Source: Thermoplasmata archaeon (GTDB lineage: Archaea > Thermoplasmatota > DTKX01 > GCA-020343715). Taken from it: a stretch of 5,146 nucleotides of DNA. A program made the translations under genes and the position numbers. Of this stretch, positions 1 to 5,146 are shown piece by piece. Position 1 is the first letter of the stretch, and every line of letters begins with the position of its first letter. The notes beneath the pieces are model-generated. The model was given only the letters and a program-made list of their open reading frames with translations, was not told where the DNA came from and ran no database searches. The stretch lies in contig CP070808.1 in NCBI GenBank assembly GCA_020343715.1, forward strand, positions 1,938,695 to 1,943,840, in the 5' to 3' direction.

Positions 1-626
1 TGGTGGAGACCGACAACCGAGGGACCCGGCTTACGGAGGTGGGTCGTGACCTCATCAACGCCTACGACGAGTTCACCCGACGGACGCGTCCGGCCACCAA
101 CCCCGTGGTGGCCTGCACGCCGATAACCAGGCCCAGGGTCCACCAGGCCCTGTCCAGGATAGAGCGGGAGCGGCGACGCGTGTCGGTCATGGTCAGCGAT
201 GACGAGACGAACATGCGCCTCTTCATCGCGGGGCTCGTGGACCTGATGGTCCTGGACGACCCGGTGTTCGCCTTCGAGACATTCCGCGACCACATCGTCA
301 AGGAGATCGGGACGGACTCGCTCCTCTGGAAGGACCGGGGGGAGGAGTTCGCCCTCTTCCGCTACGGTCCCCAGCGCATCGGATTCGAGTACCTGGAGGA
401 GCAGGGGATACCCTACAAGGTTGTCAGGTTCATATCAGAATCGGACAGTCTCCTGGACTCCAAGCTGTCCTTCTTCATAAACGAGAGCCTGTCGCTGCGC
501 AAGGGGCTGACCCGCCGGAGTATCAGCACCAAGCACATCACCGACTACACGATCCTCGCGGTCGTCCACGAGGACTCTGAGCAGAAGGTGATGGGCGTGC
601 TCAAGGAGCTGACGCGTGGCCGGTGA
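1..626 (+). CDS. LysR/ModE-like winged-helix transcriptional regulator with substrate-binding-like domain, 5' partial
   Basis: The reading frame is open to the left edge, so the N-terminus is missing; about 207 residues remain. The first 20 or so visible residues (GTRLTEVGRDLINAYDEF) resemble the wing and linker helix that close the winged helix-turn-helix domain of LysR and ModE regulators. The recognition helix would therefore lie just outside the window, and the GTG at position 3 is probably not the real start. The rest looks like a periplasmic-binding-protein-type effector domain: a strand, 'VSVMVSD', then helix and 'GLVDLMVLDDP', similar to the LysR pattern in which a short 'G-x-x-D' element follows the first helix. 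No transmembrane segment or signal peptide is seen. It ends in TGA and converges on the hydrogenase operon with a 22-bp gap, so it is not part of that operon. Whether it regulates the operon cannot be told. The family call is moderately sure; the ligand is unknown. Confidence 0.6.
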   Translation, partial: VETDNRGTRLTEVGRDLINAYDEFTRRTRPATNPVVACTPITRPRVHQALSRIERERRRVSVMVSDDETNMRLFIAGLVDLMVLDDPVFAFETFRDHIVKEIGTDSLLWKDRGEEFALFRYGPQRIGFEYLEEQGIPYKVVRFISESDSLLDSKLSFFINESLSLRKGLTRRSISTKHITDYTILAVVHEDSEQKVMGVLKELTRGR

Positions 627-648
627 GGTCCAGCATCGTACGGTTGAC
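627..648. other. 22-bp convergent intergenic gap without visible terminator
   Basis: This is the whole space between the TGA of the plus-strand regulator and the TAG of the last minus-strand CBS gene. It shows neither a T-rich tract nor a stable inverted repeat on either strand. The transcripts of the two units therefore probably run into each other's coding regions before ending. Confidence 0.6.
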
Positions 649-1086
649 CTAGCAGCCGCCCGAGACGTCCTCCGTCTTCTTCTGCAGGGACTGGATGGTC
701 AGCTCCCGGCGTATGGCGCTGATGATGTCCGTCGACGAGAGGAACCCGTAAACGTCCCCTCCGTCGAAGATGACCAGGTTGGTCACACCGGCGTTGGCCA
801 TGGCCTTGGCGGCGTATCTCACGTCCAGGTCCACGTTGTTGAGGATGACCACCGGGGAGGACATGATCTCGGTCACCTGCACCTTGTTGGGGTCCAACCC
901 CTCGCCGATGACCTTGAACAGCACGTCCTGCCTGGTGACGATGCCGTACGGCTCGTTCGGGTTCGTCCTCTTGACTATCAGGCTGCCCACGTTCCGGTCC
1001 GTCATCTTGCCTATGGCGTCGGCAACGGTGCAGGTCCCATCGACCATCTCGATGTCCTTTCGCTTGATTATCCCACGTATGTCCAC
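649..1086 (-). CDS. Two-CBS-domain protein, second of a tandem pair, C-terminal Gly-Gly-Cys tail
   Basis: A 145-residue soluble protein consisting of one Bateman module. CBS domain 1 spans about residues 1-62 and contains 'YGIVTRQD'. CBS domain 2 spans about 68-128 and runs from 'EIMSSPVVILNN' to 'GFLSSTDI'. Both halves keep the G-x-x-T/S-x-x-D signature that contacts the ribose and phosphate of bound adenine nucleotides in this family. A short C-terminal helix and the tail 'EDVSGGC' follow. The GTG start lies 12 nt after the stop of the upstream paralogue, with an SD-like GGGTGGT at 1090-1096 that is rather close. The start is supported because it aligns exactly with the proposed start of the paralogue. 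It is the last gene of the hydrogenase operon. Binding of AMP/ATP/AdoMet and a regulatory role toward Hdr/Mvh are inference from family and position. The stop is TAG. Confidence 0.85.
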   Translation of the reverse strand: MDIRGIIKRKDIEMVDGTCTVADAIGKMTDRNVGSLIVKRTNPNEPYGIVTRQDVLFKVIGEGLDPNKVQVTEIMSSPVVILNNVDLDVRYAAKAMANAGVTNLVIFDGGDVYGFLSSTDIISAIRRELTIQSLQKKTEDVSGGC

Positions 1087-1098
1087 ATTACCACCCGC

Positions 1099-1536
1099 TT
1101 AGCATCCGCCGCCGACGTCGGATACCATGCGGTCCAGCTGCTGTCGGCTGCACTCCTTCCACCTCGCCACGAGGACGTCGTGCAGTCCTAGCTCGCCCAC
1201 CATGTGCTCGCCGTCGAACACGAGCACGTGCTCGACCTCGGCGTTGGCCATTGCCAATGCGGCGTACCGAAGGTCGAGGTGGAGGTTGTTCAGGATGAGG
1301 ACCGGTTTGGTCATCACCTTGGACACGGGGGTGGTCGTTGGATCGACCCCCCTCGCGAGCCCCCGGAACACGATGTCGCGAGTGGTGACGATGCCGTACG
1401 CGTCACTCTTCTCCTCGGGTTCCACTACTAGAGCGGAGGAGGGAGATGAGCGCAGCTGGGACATAGCATCCACTAACGGCATGTCCCCACGGACTATTTT
1501 AGGCTTATCTTTGGTTACGACTTCGTTAATCTCCAA
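1099..1536 (-). CDS. Two-CBS-domain protein, first of a tandem pair, C-terminal Gly-Gly-Gly-Cys tail; likely TTG start
   Basis: A 145-residue Bateman-module protein paralogous to the next gene downstream: a gapless alignment by eye gives roughly 50 identities over 145 positions. CBS domain 1 contains 'YGIVTTRDIVF' with the usual T and D. CBS domain 2 begins near 'KVMTKPVLILNN', but its loop reads 'GELGLHDV', so the Thr/Ser three residues before the Asp is replaced by Gly. The tail is 'SDVGGGC'. A GTG at 1542 overlaps the mvhA stop, but a perfect SD (AAGGAGGT, 1543-1550) directly abuts it with no spacer. The in-frame TTG at 1536 sits 6 nt after that SD, aligns with the paralogue's start and gives the same length, so TTG is chosen. 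The first codons are AT-rich compared with the surroundings. The product is probably a cytosolic nucleotide-sensing regulator or partner of the hydrogenase; this is inferred. Confidence 0.82.
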   Translation of the reverse strand: MEINEVVTKDKPKIVRGDMPLVDAMSQLRSSPSSALVVEPEEKSDAYGIVTTRDIVFRGLARGVDPTTTPVSKVMTKPVLILNNLHLDLRYAALAMANAEVEHVLVFDGEHMVGELGLHDVLVARWKECSRQQLDRMVSDVGGGC

Positions 1537-1538
1537 TT

Positions 1539-3047
1539 TCACACCTCCTTCTTGTTGGTCCTAGAGAAGCTCTGGACGAGGGACCCGTCCTTACGGCGCA
1601 GGTCCACCTGGAGTGGCATGTTGCCCGGAAGCGTGTGGGTTGCGCACGCGAAGCACGGGTCGTAGGCCCGGAAGGCCATCTCCACGGTATTCAGGATGCC
1701 GTCGTCCACGTTTCCCTCGTGGATGACGGACCTGGCGGCGTTCTTCACAGACATGCAGATGGACGCTGAGTTGTTCACGGTGGCCACGATGAGGTTGACC
1801 TTCTCCACCATGCCGTTGTCGTCCAGCTTGTAGTGATGGAACAGCGTGCCTCGGCATGCCTCGTCCACGCCGACGCCCTCACCGGGCTTGCCCAGCTTGG
1901 CCCTGATGTCGCTGCCCGTGATGCCGGGGTCCGCCACAAGGTCTTGGAGCATCTCGGCGGCGTTGAGCAGCTCTATCAGACGGGCCCAATGCATCGCCAG
2001 GGTGTGGTGCACGGGACCTCCGCCCAGGGTTGAGTACATCTCCTTAAAGTGGCTGTTAGCCTCGGGCGTGGACATCCCCTCGGCCACGTTCAGGCGGGCC
2101 AGGGGCGCCACCCGGTAGATGCCGCTGTCGGGGCCGTCCACGAAGCCCTTCCATCCCACGTTCTTGAGGTACGGGAACTTGATGTACGACCACGGCTCCA
2201 CATGCTCCTCGATGTGGTCCAGGTAGTCGGCGGGCTGGAACCGGGCGAACTCCTTCCCCTCGGGGTCGACCACCCTGATGTCACCGTCGTAGTAGTCTGG
2301 CTGGTTGGCGTCGTTGACCAGGCCCATGTAATAGGTCTTGAGGGCCCACTCGTCGTTGGTGATCAGGTTCACGTAGTCCTCGTTCTTGAGCACGATGTCG
2401 TTGAACACCGACAGCGAGAACTGGGCGAACTCCACCGCGCCCTCGGCCCACTCGGCGATGGTGTCCCGGTCCTCCGGGGAGAGGGCCTTGGAGACACCTC
2501 CAGGCAGTCCGCAGACGGGATGTGTCGCCTTGCCTCCCAGCATCTCGATGATGTTCTGTCCGATGGCCCGGTACTTGATGACCTGTCCTGCCACCTCCAG
2601 GCCCACCTTGTCGATGACGCCGAGGATGTTGCGCTCTGCCTTGGGGGCGGAGGGGCCCATGACGAAGTCCGGGCCCGCCAGGAAGTAGAAGTTCAGGGTG
2701 TGGTCGTAGAAGTAGTAACCAGCGTAGATGAGGCGCCGCAGCTTCTCGGCCGTCTCCGTTGGTTTCGTGCCGTAGGCGGCGTCCAGTGCCTTGGTGGAGG
2801 CGAAGTGGTGGGCCGTGGGGCACACACCGCAGATGCGCGGAGTGATCCTGGGAAGCTCCTCCCCGGGTCGCCCCAGGCAGAACCTCTCGAACCCCCGGAG
2901 CTCGGGCACCTGGAAGTAGGCGTCCTCCACTTCCCCTGTCTCGTCGAGGAATATCTCTATCTTTCCATGCCCCTCGAGCCTGGTTATCGGGTCGATGGTC
3001 ACCTGTCTCTTCCCACCGGTTCCGGTCTCGTTGGTACCGCTCTCCAT
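1539..3047 (-). CDS. mvhA: F420-non-reducing [NiFe] hydrogenase large subunit MvhA (group 3c)
   Basis: A 502-residue catalytic subunit that binds the NiFe(CN)2CO centre and splits H2, passing electrons to MvhG. The N-terminal motif 'RLEGH' is at residues 23-27. The L1 motif RICGVC supplies C73 and C76, followed by H80/H81. 'HPVCGLPGG' is the mid-protein motif of the family. The L2 motif DPCFACATH supplies C465 and C468 with H471, so all four NiFe cysteines are present. After H471 there is a 31-residue tail, the segment normally removed by a maturation endopeptidase once nickel is inserted. There is no Tat signal or membrane segment, which fits a cytosolic complex. It starts with ATG one nt after the mvhG stop, behind a G-rich SD-like tract (GAGGGGGGAT). 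The first 12 residues (MESGTNETGTGG) precede the point where I expect Mvh large subunits to begin, and a GTG at codon 16 is an alternative start. Function is confident; the exact start less so. Confidence 0.96.
   Translation of the reverse strand: MESGTNETGTGGKRQVTIDPITRLEGHGKIEIFLDETGEVEDAYFQVPELRGFERFCLGRPGEELPRITPRICGVCPTAHHFASTKALDAAYGTKPTETAEKLRRLIYAGYYFYDHTLNFYFLAGPDFVMGPSAPKAERNILGVIDKVGLEVAGQVIKYRAIGQNIIEMLGGKATHPVCGLPGGVSKALSPEDRDTIAEWAEGAVEFAQFSLSVFNDIVLKNEDYVNLITNDEWALKTYYMGLVNDANQPDYYDGDIRVVDPEGKEFARFQPADYLDHIEEHVEPWSYIKFPYLKNVGWKGFVDGPDSGIYRVAPLARLNVAEGMSTPEANSHFKEMYSTLGGGPVHHTLAMHWARLIELLNAAEMLQDLVADPGITGSDIRAKLGKPGEGVGVDEACRGTLFHHYKLDDNGMVEKVNLIVATVNNSASICMSVKNAARSVIHEGNVDDGILNTVEMAFRAYDPCFACATHTLPGNMPLQVDLRRKDGSLVQSFSRTNKKEV
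1543..1550 (-). promoter_or_regulatory. Shine-Dalgarno of the first CBS gene
   Basis: On the minus strand this reads AAGGAGGT, an excellent match to the archaeal/bacterial anti-SD. It lies in the last codons of mvhA, directly against the GTG at 1542 and 6 nt before the TTG at 1536. The spacing favours TTG as the initiation codon. Confidence 0.7.
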
Positions 3048-3048
3048 C

Positions 3049-4047
3049 TCACAATCCCCCCTCTTCGCTCTTCAGCCTTCCCCCGATGATGGACGAGCCC
3101 AGGGAGAACCTGTAGAAGGTCCCCAGGGGGTCCACCACCTGGTCCATCAACGACGTCACCATCGCCTCGTCCATCTCGATCTCATCGTCGAGGCCCATGA
3201 CCGAGGCCAGGGCGGAGAGCATCTTCGCCCCCTGGTCCTTGACGCCCGGTAGCGGACCGAGACACCCTCGGCAGGGCATGTTGGCGTTTATGCACCGATG
3301 ACCGCAGCCTGTCCTGGTCGCGGGTCCCATGCAGACGACCCCCTGCTCTAGGAAGCAGGTCTTCCCGTCGTCGTCCATCTGATGGACACGGACGATCTGG
3401 TCCACCTTCTTGTCCTGCCGCTCCCTGTGACAGTCCTCGCACAGGGCCAGCTGCCCCGCGACGACGGTCCCCTTGGGAGGGAGGTCGCCTGTCTCGGCGA
3501 AGTTCTTGGCCACCAACACCAGGTCCCAGATGCGGTCGGTAGACGGAGGGCAGCCCGGTAGATAGTAGTCCACGTCCACCACCTGGTCCAGGGGCATGAC
3601 CTGGTTGTAGAATGCCGGGATCTCCAGGGTGTGACCGTTGACCGTGGTCACCGTCTGGGGATGGACACCGTCAGGATTCACCGTCGATGGCATCTGGTCG
3701 TACACCACCGAGAATATCTCCTCGCGGTTCGACACGTTGGCCAGGCCCGGGATGCCCCCGAAGCTGGCGCAGGAGCCGTACGAGACCAGGAGCTTGCTCT
3801 TTGTCCTAAGGAGGTTGGCAAGGTGGGCGGCCTCGGAGTTTCGGACACCCCCGTTCCAGAGGGTGATGTCGATCTCTCCGTCCGCCATGGCCTCCACATC
3901 GGAGTACTTGAAGTCGGTGGCCACGGGCCACAGCACGATGTCCACCAGCGCGGTGACGTCCAATATCCTCTCGTCCAGGTCGGCTAAGGCCACGTCGCAC
4001 CCACCGCAAGAGGCGGACCAGTAGTTGGCCAGCTTGAGCTTCGACAT
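3049..4047 (-). CDS. mvhG: F420-non-reducing [NiFe] hydrogenase small subunit MvhG
   Basis: A 332-residue electron-transfer subunit pairing with MvhA. Twelve cysteines fit three [4Fe-4S] clusters. The proximal cluster is ligated by C14 and C17 (SCGGC), C93 (YGSC) and C166 (LPGCPPS). Eight more (C203, C206, C231, C239, C248, C252, C259, C262) form the medial and distal clusters in the ferredoxin-like C-terminal part. There is no twin-arginine signal, as expected for a cytosolic group 3 enzyme. The ATG at 4047 is chosen because a strong SD (GGAGGTG) lies 7 nt upstream inside the end of mvhD and because 'MSKLKLANYW' starts where the first strand should. The frame can be extended to a TTG at 4083, adding 12 residues inside mvhD, but this is unlikely. 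One nt separates it from the mvhD stop and one nt from the mvhA start. It is somewhat longer than the roughly 300 residues usual for MvhG, the extra length being in the C-terminal part. Confidence 0.95.
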   Translation of the reverse strand: MSKLKLANYWSASCGGCDVALADLDERILDVTALVDIVLWPVATDFKYSDVEAMADGEIDITLWNGGVRNSEAAHLANLLRTKSKLLVSYGSCASFGGIPGLANVSNREEIFSVVYDQMPSTVNPDGVHPQTVTTVNGHTLEIPAFYNQVMPLDQVVDVDYYLPGCPPSTDRIWDLVLVAKNFAETGDLPPKGTVVAGQLALCEDCHRERQDKKVDQIVRVHQMDDDGKTCFLEQGVVCMGPATRTGCGHRCINANMPCRGCLGPLPGVKDQGAKMLSALASVMGLDDEIEMDEAMVTSLMDQVVDPLGTFYRFSLGSSIIGGRLKSEEGGL

Positions 4048-4048
4048 C

Positions 4049-4495
4049 TCACTCCACCTCCCATGGTTTCCCAATGGGCCCAAGCCGCGCCACGTCCACC
4101 ACGAACTCGGCCGCCTTCCTGGCGAACTTGTCCCCCTCGGCGGCTGAGACCCACTCGAGCTTGAGCCGCCGTGGGTCTATTCCGAACTGGGGCAGCATCC
4201 GCTTGAGCAGCTCGTACCTCTTCAATGCCTTGTAGTTGCCCTTCTCGTAATGGCAGTCGCCCAGGTGGCAGCCCGCCACGAAGATACCGTCGATGCCCTT
4301 CTTGAAGGCCTCGAGGACGAAGGTGGGGTCCAGCCGTCCCGAGCACATCAGGCGGATTATCCTGATGTTGGCGGGGTACTGGGTCCTCCGGACCCCCGCC
4401 TTGTCCGCTCCCACGTAGGCGCACGCGTCGCAGAGGAATCCCACTATCTTGGGCTCGTACGCCTGGGAAACCAGCTTCTTGTCCGAAAGCGTCAT
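4049..4495 (-). CDS. mvhD: Mvh hydrogenase iron-sulfur subunit MvhD
   Basis: A 148-residue [2Fe-2S] adaptor that carries electrons from MvhG to HdrA in the Mvh-Hdr complex. Family signatures in order are 'LCDACAYVGADKAG' (C22, C25), 'YPANIRIIRLMCSGR' (C51) and 'GCHLGDCHY' (C76, C81), giving the five cysteines expected in MvhD/FlpD proteins. Where many homologues carry C-N-W-C in the first motif, this one has C-D-A-C. The protein is free-standing rather than fused to HdrA, as in classical methanogens. It starts with ATG in a 4-nt ATGA overlap with the hdrB stop, behind a GGGGGGTGA SD-like tract at 4499-4507. No membrane segment is seen. Identification is confident. Confidence 0.95.
   Translation of the reverse strand: MTLSDKKLVSQAYEPKIVGFLCDACAYVGADKAGVRRTQYPANIRIIRLMCSGRLDPTFVLEAFKKGIDGIFVAGCHLGDCHYEKGNYKALKRYELLKRMLPQFGIDPRRLKLEWVSAAEGDKFARKAAEFVVDVARLGPIGKPWEVE
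4055..4061 (-). promoter_or_regulatory. Shine-Dalgarno of mvhG
   Basis: The minus strand reads GGAGGTG, 7 nt before the ATG at 4047 and within the final codons of mvhD. It decides the start of mvhG in favour of the shorter form and implies coupling of mvhD and mvhG translation. Confidence 0.75.
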
Positions 4496-5146
4496 TGTTC
4501 ACCCCCCTGTATAGTCTTGATGACCGTGTGTCTAGGTGTCTTGGACATCTTCGCCACCTCACCAGGCTTCGCCCCCTGGGTCAGGGCTATGAGCTGGCTC
4601 AGGTGGAAGACCGGTATGCTGACGTCGGATCCCTTCTCCCTCAATGCATCCTGCCCCAGGTCGAACTGGAGGAAGCAGAAGGGGCAGACGGTCACGATGG
4701 CGTCCACCTCGGCATCCTTGATGGCACCCACACGGTCCTCTAGTATCGTCAAGGAGGTGTCGGGCTCGCGGGCCCTGAGGCCACCACCTGCTCCGCAGCA
4801 GTCCAGCTGACCGATCCACGGCACGCTCCTCCCACCCAGGGCAGAGACTATCTCCTTGATCTTGATCGGGTCCTCTGGGTCGTCGGTGCCGAGCACGTCC
4901 GAGGGACGCAGGTAGTGGCAACCATGGAAGATGGCCAGCCTCATGCCCCGGAGCGAGTGCTTGACGGTGGACGATATCTTGGAGATGCCAACGTCCCGGT
5001 GAAGGAACTCCACGAAGTGGAGCACGTCCGAGGTCCCCTTGTAGGTCCGATTCACGGTACCCAGGACCTCCTTTACCTGCTCGCGCTTGACCTCGTCGTG
5101 GTCCAGCTCGTGCTTGGCCTCGGCCAGGATGGAGAAGCAGCCGTTG
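4492..5146 (-). CDS. hdrB: Heterodisulfide reductase subunit B, 5' partial
   Basis: Catalytic subunit that binds two non-cubane [4Fe-4S] clusters through CCG domains and reduces the CoM-S-S-CoB heterodisulfide, or a related disulfide in non-methanogens. The frame is open to the right edge of the window. 217 residues are visible and roughly 75-80 N-terminal residues are missing, judged from the known HdrB length. The fragment begins inside the first CCG motif with 'NGC', the end of C-N-G-C. The second motif is complete: C76, C116-C117 and C154/C157, matching CX39CCX36CXXC ('HGCHYL', 'DCCGAGGG', 'CPFC'). The GTG at 5055 lies inside the gene and is not the start. The C-terminal tail 'QLIALTQGAKPGEVA' is typical of the family. 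The gene overlaps mvhD by 4 nt. The missing part and any hdrC or hdrA would lie upstream. Confidence 0.94.
   Translation of the reverse strand, partial: NGCFSILAEAKHELDHDEVKREQVKEVLGTVNRTYKGTSDVLHFVEFLHRDVGISKISSTVKHSLRGMRLAIFHGCHYLRPSDVLGTDDPEDPIKIKEIVSALGGRSVPWIGQLDCCGAGGGLRAREPDTSLTILEDRVGAIKDAEVDAIVTVCPFCFLQFDLGQDALREKGSDVSIPVFHLSQLIALTQGAKPGEVAKMSKTPRHTVIKTIQGGEQ

Larger units (their letters stand above)
649..1536 (-). repeat. Diverged tandem gene duplication, 450-bp period
   Basis: The two CBS genes are offset by exactly 450 bp with no internal gaps. Local identical stretches persist at this offset, for example 18 identical bases at 933-950 and 1383-1400 (encoding YGIVT) and 13 bases at 789-801 and 1239-1251 (encoding the MANA region). 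The amino-acid sequences share roughly a third of positions. This points to an old tandem duplication of a complete CBS-pair gene. Confidence 0.75.

Noticed and set aside
649..1122. Gly-Gly-Cys tails as ubiquitin-like or sulfur-carrier proteins
   Set aside because: Those modifiers have a beta-grasp fold, whereas these proteins are CBS pairs. The resemblance is limited to the glycines, so it is kept only as an unexplained tail.
616..1191. 191-codon plus-strand open frame opposite the second CBS gene
   Set aside because: It is antisense to a gene supported by paralogy and CBS motifs, and its translation resembles no family I recognise.
1494..1502. TATA-like AT-rich string (TAAAATA on the minus strand)
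   Set aside because: As a minus-strand promoter it would start transcription inside the first CBS gene, and on the plus strand no gene follows. It is more simply explained by the AT-rich translation start.
2281..2823. 180-codon minus-strand open frame inside mvhA
   Set aside because: It is an out-of-frame shadow of mvhA, rich in R, G, H and P, without its own start context.
2049..3089. 346-codon plus-strand open frame opposite mvhA
   Set aside because: It lies wholly antisense to a gene with full family motifs. Its low-complexity translation (rich in V, G, H, L, D) is typical of a complementary-frame shadow in GC-rich DNA.
3049..4083. Longer mvhG form starting at a TTG 12 codons upstream
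   Set aside because: The extension lies inside mvhD and lacks a good ribosome-binding site, while a strong SD is correctly spaced before the ATG at 4047.
3984..4562. 192-codon minus-strand open frame overlapping mvhD and mvhG in another frame
   Set aside because: It overlaps mvhD, whose cysteine motifs are clear. The product is Arg/Gly/Pro-rich, as expected of a shifted frame.
4250..4810. 186-codon plus-strand open frame opposite hdrB/mvhD
   Set aside because: It spans the junction of two well-supported minus-strand genes in antisense and has no recognisable domain.

Overview
The window is gene-dense, GC-rich DNA that looks archaeal. It holds the 3' part of one plus-strand regulator gene and, converging on it, the downstream part of a tightly packed minus-strand operon. 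The operon encodes the electron-input side of a heterodisulfide reductase / F420-non-reducing hydrogenase (Hdr-Mvh) system. Strong Shine-Dalgarno (SD) sequences of the GGAGGTG type and group 3c [NiFe] hydrogenase subunits next to HdrB suggest an anaerobic, hydrogen-using archaeon. A high-GC methanogen or relative, such as a member of Thermoplasmatota or Methanomassiliicoccales, would fit. That assignment is inference: bacteria with Mvh/Hdr modules are not excluded by sequence alone.

Layout on the plus strand: 1-626 is the C-terminal part of a LysR/ModE-like winged-helix regulator with a substrate-binding-like domain. After a 22-bp convergent gap comes the minus-strand operon, given here in transcription order: hdrB (5146-4492, 5' end outside the window), mvhD (4495-4049), mvhG (4047-3049), mvhA (3047-1539), a two-CBS-domain protein (1536-1099) and a second, paralogous two-CBS-domain protein (1086-649). 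Junctions are a 4-nt overlap or gaps of 1, 1, 2 and 12 nt, so translational coupling is likely throughout. The promoter must lie upstream, outside the window, and no terminator is visible at the 3' end. There is no gene-free stretch of 300 bases.

How the genes work together: MvhA (NiFe site) oxidises H2, and MvhG (three [4Fe-4S] clusters) and MvhD ([2Fe-2S]) pass the electrons on to HdrA, where flavin-based bifurcation occurs. HdrB carries the two non-cubane clusters that reduce the CoM-S-S-CoB heterodisulfide (or a related disulfide). HdrA and HdrC are not in the window and may lie upstream. All the metal-binding cysteines that can be checked are present, so the complex looks functional.

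The least expected part is the pair of CBS proteins at the operon's end. They are tandem duplicates with an exact 450-bp period, the same 145-residue length and a shared C-terminal Gly-Gly-Cys tail. They may be adenine-nucleotide-sensing regulators or partners of the hydrogenase/heterodisulfide reductase.
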